From Tubiluchus corallicola (taxonomy: Eukaryota; Priapulida; Priapulimorpha; Priapulimorphida; Tubiluchidae), in NCBI GenBank assembly GCA_030141605.1, contig JAQGDQ010002482.1, forward strand, positions 1 through 20,775: 20,775 bases of DNA. Reading direction: 5' to 3'. Shown here piece by piece: positions 7,911 through 15,767 of the stretch. Each line of letters opens with the position of its first letter. Position 1 is the first letter of the stretch. The notes below the pieces were generated by a model. It searched no databases. It worked only from the letters and a program-made list of their open reading frames with translations, and was not told the DNA's origin. The translations under genes and the position numbers were made by a program.

Positions 7911-9404
7911 GTGAACAGAAATTTAAGAATTTATAACTCTCTTTCTCGTCAAAAAGAAATATTTACCCCTATAACCCCCCCTTATGTAGGCATGTATGTA
8001 TGTGGTCCTACTGTCTATAGCGATGTTCATATTGGCAATATACGAACGTTTATATGTTTTGATGTGATATATAGATATTTGAAATATTTAAATTACAAAG
8101 TTCGCTACATTCGTAACATTACTGATGTAGGGCATTTAACGGGAGATGCTGACGATGGAGAGGATAAGATTGGAAGAAAAGCAAAATTAGAAAACATTGA
8201 GCCGATGGAGGTTGTACAGAGGTATACTAATGATTTTCACCGTACAATGAAGACGTTTAATGTACTAGAGCCTAATATAGAACCAACAGCAACGGGGCAT
8301 ATTGTAGAACAGATTGAATTTATAAAGCAATTGATAGAGAAGGGGATAGGGTATGAAGTAAACGGGTCTGTCTATTTTGATGTAAAAAAATATAATAAAA
8401 CGCATAATTATGGAAAACTATCAGGAAGGGTGCTGGATGAGCTGAGAGCAGGAACAAGGGAAATAGAGGGGCAGAGTGAAAAAAAAGATAGTGTGGACTT
8501 TGCCGTATGGAAAAAAGCGAGTGAACAGCATATTATGCAATGGGAGTCTCCTTGGGGAAGAGGGTTTCCTGGATGGCATTTGGAATGCTCTGTGATGAGC
8601 ACTAAGTATTTAGGGAATGAATTTGATATACATGGAGGGGGAATGGACTTAAAGTTCCCTCATCACGAATGCGAAATAGCTCAAACTGTGGCTTGCAATG
8701 GTAAAGACCCTGTAAAGTATTGGATACATGCCAATATGCTTACGGTTAATGGGAAAAAAATGAGTAAGTCATTAGGAAACTCTTTTTTACCTAATGAGTT
8801 ATTTACAGGCAATCATCCATTATTAGATAGGGCTTATAGCCCAATGGCAATTCGTTTTTTTATGCTACAATCACACTATAGCAGCACATTAGATATATCT
8901 AATGATGCGTTGATGGCTGCTTTAAAGGGATATAAAAGGCTAATTAATGGGTTGAGAATAGCCAAGAAATTAAGCTTTTCTCAATCAGGTGGAAACATTA
9001 CGATTAATGAAAAGAAAACAAGTGAGGCGTTGAAACTTATTGACAACTGCCACTGTGCAATAAGTGATGATTTCAATACTGCGCTAACTATTGCCCATTT
9101 ATTTAGTTTGCTAAAAATCATTCAATTACTTTATAATGATCAATTAAAACATGAAGAATTAGGGGAGGAGTGTTTTAATAAAGTACAATCTACTTATATC
9201 ACTTTTATTGAAGATATTTTGGGTATTAAAGAGGAAGAAGATTTTAATAAAGAAGACTACATAGAGGTGTTAATACAACTGTATGCAGATGCAAAGCAAA
9301 ACAAACAGTACGACAAGGTAGATTCTATTCGCAATAGCTTAAAACAGTTAGGAATTGTGCTTAAAGACATGAAAAAAGGAATAGATTGGGGATATAATGA
9401 GTGA
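7911..9404 (+). CDS. cysS: Cysteinyl-tRNA synthetase
   Basis: A 497-residue class I aminoacyl-tRNA synthetase that charges tRNA-Cys. The HIGH motif lies in CGPTVYSDVHIGN (Cys31, HIGN at 40-43). KMSKS lies in NGKKMSKSLG near residues 283-287. The zinc site is formed by Cys31, the cysteine in GWHLECSVM and the HHECE segment after HGGGMDLKF, all present. The C-terminal ~130 residues are the helical anticodon-binding region. Length is within the usual 460-500. The start is GTG at 7911: homology begins almost at once (RIYNSLSRQKE), and no in-frame ATG lies between it and that block. A divergent gap of 231 bp separates it from rpsA. rlmB follows with an overlap or an 17-bp gap depending on its start, so the two are probably co-transcribed. 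Confidence 0.96.
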   Translation: MNRNLRIYNSLSRQKEIFTPITPPYVGMYVCGPTVYSDVHIGNIRTFICFDVIYRYLKYLNYKVRYIRNITDVGHLTGDADDGEDKIGRKAKLENIEPMEVVQRYTNDFHRTMKTFNVLEPNIEPTATGHIVEQIEFIKQLIEKGIGYEVNGSVYFDVKKYNKTHNYGKLSGRVLDELRAGTREIEGQSEKKDSVDFAVWKKASEQHIMQWESPWGRGFPGWHLECSVMSTKYLGNEFDIHGGGMDLKFPHHECEIAQTVACNGKDPVKYWIHANMLTVNGKKMSKSLGNSFLPNELFTGNHPLLDRAYSPMAIRFFMLQSHYSSTLDISNDALMAALKGYKRLINGLRIAKKLSFSQSGGNITINEKKTSEALKLIDNCHCAISDDFNTALTIAHLFSLLKIIQLLYNDQLKHEELGEECFNKVQSTYITFIEDILGIKEEEDFNKEDYIEVLIQLYADAKQNKQYDKVDSIRNSLKQLGIVLKDMKKGIDWGYNE

Positions 9405-9421
9405 TAAAAACAAAAGAAATA

Positions 9422-10291
9422 ATGGATAAAAAAACAAATAGAGAGGGAAAAAATTTTGATAAAAACAAGTTTAATAGAAGAAGGACCAACAGAAAAGATA
9501 ATAGAAGTAATAGGATATATTCTCGCCATACTAGCCAACAGAAGAAGAAGGATAACTTTATATTTGGAATTCGCCCTGTGCTTGAAGCCATAACCTCAGG
9601 CAAAACAATTGAAAAAGTATTTATCCAAAACAGTGCTAGCGGCAAACAAATTGTAGAGCTAACAGATGAACTGTCTAAAAGAGGAGTGCCAATACTTAAA
9701 GTTCCCGCTGAAAAACTCAACAGAATAACAAGAAAAAACCATCAAGGAATAATTTGTTATTTATCACCTATTACATTTGGCTCAATAGAAACTACTATTG
9801 ACAATTGCTTTGCACAAGGAAAAGATCCTTTTATTGTAGTATTAGATAGAATTACTGATGTGAGAAATTTTGGCTCCATATGTAGGACGATGGAGTGTGC
9901 AGGAGTGGATGCCATATTAATATCTGATAGAGGAAATGCTTTAATTTCGGGAGATGCCGTAAAAGCTTCTTCTGGAGCGTTAAACCATATTACAGTTTGT
10001 AGAACAGGCAACTTGAAGGAAAGTATACAATTTTTAGCAGAAAGCGGGCTAAATATCGTAGCGTGCACAGACAAAGTAGAGCAATGTCTGTATGAAGAAA
10101 AACTTGTTGGTCCAATAGCGTTGATTTTTGGTTCGGAAGAGGAAGGAATTGCAAAAGCTATTTTGGATAAGGCAAATAAAATGATAAAAATCCCTATCAA
10201 TGGAAAGGTATCATCTCTTAATGTGTCCGTTGCCGTAGGTATAACAGTATATGAAGTTTTAAGGCAAAAAGCTTTAAAACAGCCTGCCTAA
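9422..10291 (+). CDS. rlmB: 23S rRNA (guanosine-2'-O-)-methyltransferase, TrmH/SpoU family
   Basis: A 289-residue SPOUT methyltransferase using S-adenosylmethionine, most like RlmB, which methylates the 2'-OH of G2251 in 23S rRNA. A very basic N-terminal extension (about residues 1-45, rich in K, R, N) precedes the L30e-like substrate domain starting at FIFGIRPVLEAI. The catalytic domain has motif 1 with NFGSICRT, motif 2 with ALIFGSEEEGI and motif 3 with SSLNVSVAVGITVYEVLR, the trefoil-knot signature. ATG at 9422 is preferred. A GTG at 9401 in the same frame overlaps the cysS stop codon by 4 bp and would add seven residues, allowing translational coupling. The exact target base is inferred from family membership. 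It converges on the DUF3109 gene with a 13-bp gap. Confidence 0.9.
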   Translation: MDKKTNREGKNFDKNKFNRRRTNRKDNRSNRIYSRHTSQQKKKDNFIFGIRPVLEAITSGKTIEKVFIQNSASGKQIVELTDELSKRGVPILKVPAEKLNRITRKNHQGIICYLSPITFGSIETTIDNCFAQGKDPFIVVLDRITDVRNFGSICRTMECAGVDAILISDRGNALISGDAVKASSGALNHITVCRTGNLKESIQFLAESGLNIVACTDKVEQCLYEEKLVGPIALIFGSEEEGIAKAILDKANKMIKIPINGKVSSLNVSVAVGITVYEVLRQKALKQPA

Positions 10292-10304
10292 ACCTTTTAA
10301 TACA

Positions 10305-10868
10305 TTATCTTTGTTTGATTTTGTTTACTAACTGCTTATACCACGAGAGCCCATACTTTCTTATTAGTGGCTTTTTTAGAAATTGATATAGGAATGTGCT
10401 TGATTCATTTCCTTTTTTTGCTGCGGCTTCGCATACCTTCCATTCATGATAATTGAGCGCATCATGAAATTTATGTTTACTTACCCTTATGGGATATAAA
10501 TGACAGGAGATAGGTTTTTGAAACTTTATTAGTTTCAGGTTATGCACTTTTTCAAAAACACAGCGTAAAGCCCCATTTTCATCAAGGTAAGAATAGGCAC
10601 AGTCGCCTTGAGGTATTAATGTTGTAGAGTATTCATTGTCACTATCAAACACATATTTTCCCTGTTTTTCTATTGCTTTTTGCCCTGCTTCTGTCAAGAA
10701 TGGCTTTATGTCTTTATAAACCTTATTGATTATTTCAAGCTCTTCATTTTCTAATGGAGCACCTAAACACCCAGCTCTGCAACATTCGCCCTTACATACT
10801 GTCACATCACATTCAAAACATTCGTCGGCAATGTCTGATGATATAAGCGTATTTTCAACAGAAATCAT
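10305..10868 (-). CDS. DUF3109 family cysteine-rich protein
   Basis: A 187-residue cytoplasmic protein matching the Bacteroidota DUF3109 family. Its N-terminal part holds a dense cysteine cluster: C17, C20, C25, C29, C30 and C34 in an ECDVTVCKGECCRAGC pattern. Further cysteines lie in GDCAYSYL, LRCVFEK, ISCHLYPIR and KVCEAA. The pattern recalls the YkgJ-type zinc or iron-chelating Cys clusters, so metal or Fe-S binding is likely, but no reaction is established for the family. The length is typical. No signal peptide or membrane span is seen. It is convergent with rlmB and divergent from acs. No clear promoter was found upstream of the ATG at 10868. Confidence 0.85.
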   Translation of the reverse strand: MISVENTLISSDIADECFECDVTVCKGECCRAGCLGAPLENEELEIINKVYKDIKPFLTEAGQKAIEKQGKYVFDSDNEYSTTLIPQGDCAYSYLDENGALRCVFEKVHNLKLIKFQKPISCHLYPIRVSKHKFHDALNYHEWKVCEAAAKKGNESSTFLYQFLKKPLIRKYGLSWYKQLVNKIKQR

Positions 10869-10976
10869 TTGTAATTATTTGATAGAATTCATATGTGATA
10901 CTATTATTAAAACACAAAATTATTTTTTCTTATAAAGAGAGCAATTTTATTAAGTAAAAATATTTTTTATTTAGTG

Positions 10977-11024
10977 TTCTCTTATAAAAAATTTAGACAC
11001 AATAAAATACGCCTAATAAGAGAA
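10977..11024. repeat. Spaced 9-bp inverted repeat in the acs upstream region
   Basis: TTCTCTTAT at 10977-10985 and ATAAGAGAA at 11016-11024 are perfect inverted copies separated by 30 bp, about 120 bp before the acs start. The spacing puts the two half-sites on nearly the same face of the helix at about four turns. They could be an operator pair or a weak long-loop hairpin. The rest of the 277-bp gap (10869-11145) is A/T-rich; a poor -7-like CAACTTTG near 11084-11091 is the only other signal noticed. Confidence 0.35.
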
Positions 11025-11145
11025 AAAAAGTGAAAAAAAAGCAAAAATATTTTATTTATTATCAAAATGTTTATAACTTAAAGGCAACTTTGATGTTACA
11101 TTTATTTAATTAATCTTTAATATATAACAATAAATTTTATAGTTT

Positions 11146-13053
11146 ATGAGTATTAGAATTCAAGCATTGAATGGATATTTACACGAATATCAAAAAAGTA
11201 TTTTGTATCCAGAGGCATTTTGGGGCAGAGAAGCAGATAGCCTATTTTGGAAAAAAAAATGGGATAAGGTGGTAGAATGGGATTTTAAAAAACCAGAGGT
11301 AAATTGGTTTATTAATGGGAAGTTGAACATTACTGAAAACATGTTGGATAGGCATTTGTTTGCGATGAGAGATAAAGTTGCAATTATCTGGGAGCCAAAT
11401 GACCCCAAAACACCCGGAAAAAAAATCACCTATCAAGAATTATATGAGCAAGTATGCACCTTTGCCAACGCACTTAAAAACCAAGGAGTAAAGAAAGGAG
11501 ACAGAGTGGTAATATATATGAATATGGTGCCAGAATCAGTTGTTGCTATGTTGGCATGTGCCAGAATTGGGGCAATACACTCAGTGGTGTTTGCAGGGTT
11601 TTCTGCTAACTCTCTTAAAGAAAGGGTGTTAGACTGCTCTTCTAAAATAGTTATAACATCAGATTGGGGACATAGAGGCAGTAGAAACCTTCCAATTAAA
11701 GATATTGTAGATTCAGCAGTAAAAGATTGCCCTTGCGTAGAGAAGGTTATAGTATTTCAATATACTAAAGGTGAAATAAACTTTCAAAAAGGAAGGGACA
11801 TATGGTGGCATGATATGATTAAGGGAATGCCTGTTGAGTGTAAAGCAGAAGAGATGGACTCTGAGGACATTTTGTTTATATTATACACCTCTGGCTCAAC
11901 TGGAAAACCAAAAGGTATAGTGCATACCTGTGGAGGATATATGGTATATACTCAATTTTCGTTTAAAAATGTTTTTCAGTATAGCACAGGAGATGTTTAT
12001 TGGTGTACGGCAGATATAGGATGGATAACAGGACACTCTTATTTAGTATATGCTCCGTTACTTTGTGCTGGCACAACCCTGCTTTTTGAAGGTGTACCTA
12101 CCTATCCTGACCCAGGAAGATTTTGGGACATAGTGGACAAATATCAAGTAAATCAGTTTTATACTGCCCCCACTGCTATAAGAGCTTTGCAAGCGTTTGG
12201 AACGGAACATGTGAACAAGAGGGACCTTTCATCATTAAAGGTTTTAGGCACAGTAGGGGAGCCCATTAATGCTGAAGCATGGCACTGGTACAGGGACCAC
12301 ATAGGCAAAGGAAGGTGCCCTATTGTTGATACTTGGTGGCAAACAGAAACAGGAGGAATTTTAATATCACCACTAGCAGGAGTTATTCCAACAAAACCAT
12401 CTTATGCTACTTTGCCACTGCCTGGAATACAAGTAGCTATTTTAGATGAAAATGGAAAAGAACTAAAAGGAAATGGAGTAGAAGGAAACTTATGCGTCAA
12501 GTTCCCTTGGCCCTCTATGCTAAGAACTCTGTATGGAGACCATGAGAAGTGTAGACAGACCTATTTTGATACTTTCAAGGGATACTATTTCTCTGGAGAT
12601 GGAGTGAAAAGAGATGAAGAAGGATACTATAAAATTTTAGGACGAGTAGATGATGTTATCAACGTTTCTGGACATAGAATGGGAACGGCAGAGGTCGAGA
12701 ATGCTATTAATGAACATCCTCTTGCAGTAGAAACAGCTGTAGTAGGATATCCACATGAAATTAAGGGGCAAGGAATTTATGCCTTTGTAATTGCAGATAT
12801 GGAGCATAGAACAGAGAAAAACTTGCAAAAGGAGATAAAAATGACGGTAAGCAACCTTATTGGACCTATTGCAAAACCTGATGTTATACAATTTGTGAAA
12901 GGGCTACCAAAAACTCGGTCTGGAAAAATAATGAGGCGTATTTTAAGAAAAATTGCTTCGGGAGTATATGATGACTTTGGAGACACATCTACTCTTTTAG
13001 ACCCACGTGTAGTGCATGATATTGTAGAAAAGGCTAAGGCAATAAAAGAATAA
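11146..13053 (+). CDS. acs: Acetyl-CoA synthetase
   Basis: A 635-residue AMP-forming acetate:CoA ligase, the usual size. It activates acetate to acetyl-AMP and then acetyl-CoA. The N-terminal ACAS domain (YHEYQKSILYP-like start, ADSLFWKKKW) is followed by the adenylation motif [11 protein letters not shown] near residues 247-257, WWQTETGG near 397-404, the hinge aspartate in [13 protein letters not shown] near 483 and [13 protein letters not shown] near 495-510. The catalytic lysine lies in [11 protein letters not shown] near residue 594; in other bacteria this lysine is the site of inhibitory acetylation. ATG at 11146 fits the family N terminus. The gene stands alone, with pbpC convergent 281 bp downstream. 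Residues 230-635 recur with the same amino-acid sequence in the inverted copy at the right edge. Confidence 0.96.
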   Translation: MSIRIQALNGYLHEYQKSILYPEAFWGREADSLFWKKKWDKVVEWDFKKPEVNWFINGKLNITENMLDRHLFAMRDKVAIIWEPNDPKTPGKKITYQELYEQVCTFANALKNQGVKKGDRVVIYMNMVPESVVAMLACARIGAIHSVVFAGFSANSLKERVLDCSSKIVITSDWGHRGSRNLPIKDIVDSAVKDCPCVEKVIVFQYTKGEINFQKGRDIWWHDMIKGMPVECKAEEMDSEDILFILYTSGSTGKPKGIVHTCGGYMVYTQFSFKNVFQYSTGDVYWCTADIGWITGHSYLVYAPLLCAGTTLLFEGVPTYPDPGRFWDIVDKYQVNQFYTAPTAIRALQAFGTEHVNKRDLSSLKVLGTVGEPINAEAWHWYRDHIGKGRCPIVDTWWQTETGGILISPLAGVIPTKPSYATLPLPGIQVAILDENGKELKGNGVEGNLCVKFPWPSMLRTLYGDHEKCRQTYFDTFKGYYFSGDGVKRDEEGYYKILGRVDDVINVSGHRMGTAEVENAINEHPLAVETAVVGYPHEIKGQGIYAFVIADMEHRTEKNLQKEIKMTVSNLIGPIAKPDVIQFVKGLPKTRSGKIMRRILRKIASGVYDDFGDTSTLLDPRVVHDIVEKAKAIKE

Positions 13054-13087
13054 ATTTTAGATACCCAAAAGAACAATTTTCAATAAA

Positions 13088-13119
13088 TTTGGTGATGAAT
13101 TTTATTGTCCTTATTTTTG
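13088..13119 (+). promoter_or_regulatory. Promoter of the tRNA-Leu fragment
   Basis: TTTG at 13088-13091, a 20-nt spacer and TATTTTTG at 13112-13119 (exact TAnnTTTG) lie directly before the tRNA 5' end at 13134. The -7 element overlaps a perfect 12-bp palindrome, TTTGCATGCAAA at 13116-13127. The promoter is also present in the inverted copy, at about 19489-19520 on the minus strand. Confidence 0.55.
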
Positions 13120-13133
13120 CATGCAAATTATTA

Positions 13134-13172
13134 GCGCATGTAGTGGAATTGGTAGGCACGCTACTTTGAGGG
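13134..13172 (+). pseudogene. tRNA-Leu(GAG) 5' half
   Basis: The sequence begins GCGCATG (acceptor strand), continues with GTGGAATTGGTAGGCACGC (D arm) and TACTTTGAGG (anticodon stem 5' strand and loop with GAG). It closely follows bacterial tRNA-Leu(GAG). After position 13172 the similarity stops: the 3' anticodon strand, variable arm, T arm and a CATGCGC acceptor partner are all absent from 13173-13334. It therefore looks like a broken tRNA gene with its promoter intact, not a functional tRNA. No other feature was seen in 13173-13334. Confidence 0.6.
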
Positions 13173-13334
13173 GACTGAACTATTAACTACACAAGGCAAA
13201 GAAGATTCTGAAGATTTGAAACTTAGAAAATATATGGAATAGTTTTACTCATCCCTATAAAGAGAATAAAAAATAGAGTTTATATTAAATTGACACATTA
13301 AAATGTATAGTTGTAATTGCCAAAATTGTATTAT

Positions 13335-15743
13335 CTAATTCAAAATTTCAAAGTTAAGAGATAAGCTATTGCCTTGTTCATCTACCCAAGTAATAGTATG
13401 TATACCCTTTTTAGGCTGTATACCCTTTTTGTGTGAGTCTAGCGAAGTCATTCCAATATATTGATTGTCTAGATGCCAAAAGACCTTAGCTAATGGGTTT
13501 CTGTGTACAATTTTAAAAACTATCTCTCCTCTTTCTCCCCCTAAGTTCTTGGGTATATATAGTTTACTTTTTTTAAATGGATATACAATTTGCATGGGCT
13601 TTCCTGTCTCTTTTCCAAGGCACTCATCCCTAAAAGGAGGTATCTGTTGATATGAAGGGTTTTTAAGTCTATAATACCACTCCATAATTGGAGTTAACAC
13701 AAACCATTTTTTGTGCTTCATTTTTTCCACAGGATAACATGACTGTTTGACTTGGTATTTTTCCTCCTCATCTAAATTTATTATTTTATGATAAGTACAA
13801 TGGGGAGCATTAACAGATGCTTTGGGAAGTATCATCTCAGTGGTTTTCTCACAATTTGGAGTACTTAAAAAACCACTTTTTGAACAATATTTTATAGTAG
13901 CTACATTCTCATTTGGCAGCTCAAACCATTTGTCCGTATTGAGGTGCTTAAAAATATCAAACATAATAGGAGATGCAGCCAAAGTTCCCGTAAGCCCAGA
14001 ACGCCCCTCCCCATCTGCATTACCCACCCACACAGCAACAACATGTTTGGGAGTGATACCCACTGCCCAACCATCCTTGTATCCTTGGCTTGTTCCTGTT
14101 TTCCATGCAATAAGGCTTGTAGAGTAGTGCTCCCACCCAACTTCGCTGCTTGGTCGCTTTACCTTTTGCAAGGCGTCAAAGGTATGCCAAAGGGCATTAG
14201 AAGAAAAAGGCAATTTAAATTTTTTATGCTTTTCTTGCTTCTTTAGATATGATGACTTTACAAAATAGTTTACACTATTGGTTTGATATTTTAGGTTGTA
14301 TGCCAAGGTGTTATATGCTTGTGCCAACTCCCATAAAGTAATTTCTCCTCCGCCTATGATTGCAGATAATCCGTAATGAAAGGCGGGTTGGGTGAACGTT
14401 GTAAACTTCATGGATTGCAATAGATGATGAAATTTTTCTACATTATATTTCTGTAAGGCATATACAGAAGGAACATTTAGTGAGCGAATTAGAGATTCAT
14501 CCGCAGGAACTGCACCATTAAACTTCTCTTCGAAATTTTCTGGGCTAAATCCTCCAAAATTCATTGGATAGTCTGGCAATAACATTTTTGGCAAAAGTAA
14601 CCCCTCATCTAACATGGCGGCATATAAAAAGGGTTTTAGTATGCTTCCGCTGCTTCTTTTTGCTTGAATGATATCTACATAATTTCCATATCTATTTTTT
14701 TCGTCTTTTGTATTTCCTATATACGCCAAAACATTTCCTGTTTCTACTTCTAATACTATTGCTGCCGCATTATGTATTTCATTTTCAGACAGCCATTTGT
14801 TATGATTATCAACAACTTTTGCAACTTTTTTTTGCAGCTTATAGTCAATGGTAGTAAGCAATCTTTTTCCTTTATGTTCTTTCTTTGCTTTGGTTAACAG
14901 GTGCAAGGGGCTTTGAGGTAAGGGGTGAGGGCGCCCAATTAAAGGTTCTTCTGTAGAAAGTTCGTATTCTTCTTGTGTTAAAATGCCATTGTGTTTTAGT
15001 TTCCTCAATAATTTGTTCCTTTTTTGCAGTAATATAGTGGTGTTTTTTCCAGGGTAGGTGAGTGATGGTGCATTTGGCAGTACAGCCAGTGTTGCTGACT
15101 CAGCCCATGATAGAGAACTTGTTGGTCGCCCGTAGTAACGCCATGAAGCAGCATCTACCCCGACGATATTGGAGCCGAAAGGAGCAAAAGATAGGTACAG
15201 TGAAAGTATCTCTTTTTTAGAGTGTGAAAGTTCTAATCTGACTGCCATTAGCATTTCTAATAGCTTATTAAAATAGGTTCTTTTTTTGTTTTTTTGGCTC
15301 AATCTGATTGTTTGCATTGTGATAGTACTACTTCCTCTCACTACTTTTCTTGCTTTAATGTTGCTATATAGAGCTTTAAGGGTAGAAATAGGATTCACTC
15401 CCCAGTGTTTATAAAAATATTGATCTTCGTACAACAAAATACACTGTTCTATTTTGTTTGGAATAGAGTCTATAATAGGAAACCGCCACTGTTGGTCATC
15501 TGCAATAACAGCACCTAAAAGCTTATGTTCCTTACTATAAATTAAAGTGGAGGTAGAAGCGGTAAATAAAGGAGAGGGTAAGAGTAAAAAAACAAACCAA
15601 AAAAGAAAAATCACAAATATTGTTGCAATAGTCCAACGTTTTTTTTTCTTTTTAATTTGTTCAAAGTTTGGAATGCATAGTGCTTTTTTTATATCTATTC
15701 TTTTATTAAAAAAAGCAACCGTTGATATGTGTTTTTTTAACAT
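13335..15743 (-). CDS. pbpC: Penicillin-binding protein 1C
   Basis: An 802-residue bifunctional peptidoglycan synthase anchored in the inner membrane, with most of the protein in the periplasm. A short basic cytoplasmic segment precedes one membrane span at about residues 38-56. The glycosyltransferase domain shows EDQYFYKHWG near 106-115, with the catalytic glutamate, then GSSTITMQTIRL and AVRLE. The transpeptidase domain has SGSILKPF near residue 364 (SxxK), SLNVPS (SxN) and KTGTSQGYKDGWAVG near 545. The C-terminal ~110 residues form the extra beta-rich domain typical of PBP1C. ATG at 15743 is chosen over a TTG two codons upstream. It follows hemA by 24 bp on the same strand. The last ~247 codons recur, degraded by indels, in the inverted copy at 18530-19273. 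Confidence 0.93.
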   Translation of the reverse strand: MLKKHISTVAFFNKRIDIKKALCIPNFEQIKKKKKRWTIATIFVIFLFWFVFLLLPSPLFTASTSTLIYSKEHKLLGAVIADDQQWRFPIIDSIPNKIEQCILLYEDQYFYKHWGVNPISTLKALYSNIKARKVVRGSSTITMQTIRLSQKNKKRTYFNKLLEMLMAVRLELSHSKKEILSLYLSFAPFGSNIVGVDAASWRYYGRPTSSLSWAESATLAVLPNAPSLTYPGKNTTILLQKRNKLLRKLKHNGILTQEEYELSTEEPLIGRPHPLPQSPLHLLTKAKKEHKGKRLLTTIDYKLQKKVAKVVDNHNKWLSENEIHNAAAIVLEVETGNVLAYIGNTKDEKNRYGNYVDIIQAKRSSGSILKPFLYAAMLDEGLLLPKMLLPDYPMNFGGFSPENFEEKFNGAVPADESLIRSLNVPSVYALQKYNVEKFHHLLQSMKFTTFTQPAFHYGLSAIIGGGEITLWELAQAYNTLAYNLKYQTNSVNYFVKSSYLKKQEKHKKFKLPFSSNALWHTFDALQKVKRPSSEVGWEHYSTSLIAWKTGTSQGYKDGWAVGITPKHVVAVWVGNADGEGRSGLTGTLAASPIMFDIFKHLNTDKWFELPNENVATIKYCSKSGFLSTPNCEKTTEMILPKASVNAPHCTYHKIINLDEEEKYQVKQSCYPVEKMKHKKWFVLTPIMEWYYRLKNPSYQQIPPFRDECLGKETGKPMQIVYPFKKSKLYIPKNLGGERGEIVFKIVHRNPLAKVFWHLDNQYIGMTSLDSHKKGIQPKKGIHTITWVDEQGNSLSLNFEILN

Positions 15744-15767
15744 TCCCAAATGTTCAAAAAAACGTTT

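Larger units (their letters stand above)
11833..14080. repeat. Left arm of a ~2.25-kb inverted repeat
   Basis: This arm holds acs from codon 230 on, the tRNA-Leu fragment and the pbpC 3' third. Its reverse complement appears at 18530-20775. Matching positions add to 32608 from the right edge back to about 19005, and to 32610 at the junction. This arm carries intact genes, so it is taken as the original. Both the acs edge (the window end) and the pbpC edge are sharp. Confidence 0.95.

Noticed and set aside
13173-13334. A complete or intron-containing tRNA-Leu
   Set aside because: A GATTTGAAACTT stretch resembles a T loop, but its stem does not pair and no CATGCGC acceptor partner follows.
13398-13431. 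Short direct repeat of GGGTATACA with flanking A-run
   Set aside because: It encodes a repeated KKGI segment in the C terminus of PBP1C and needs no separate explanation.
13901-14246. Antisense frames across pbpC and their repeats near 18.5-18.8 kb
   Set aside because: They mirror the well-supported PBP1C transpeptidase region and have no start context or family resemblance of their own.
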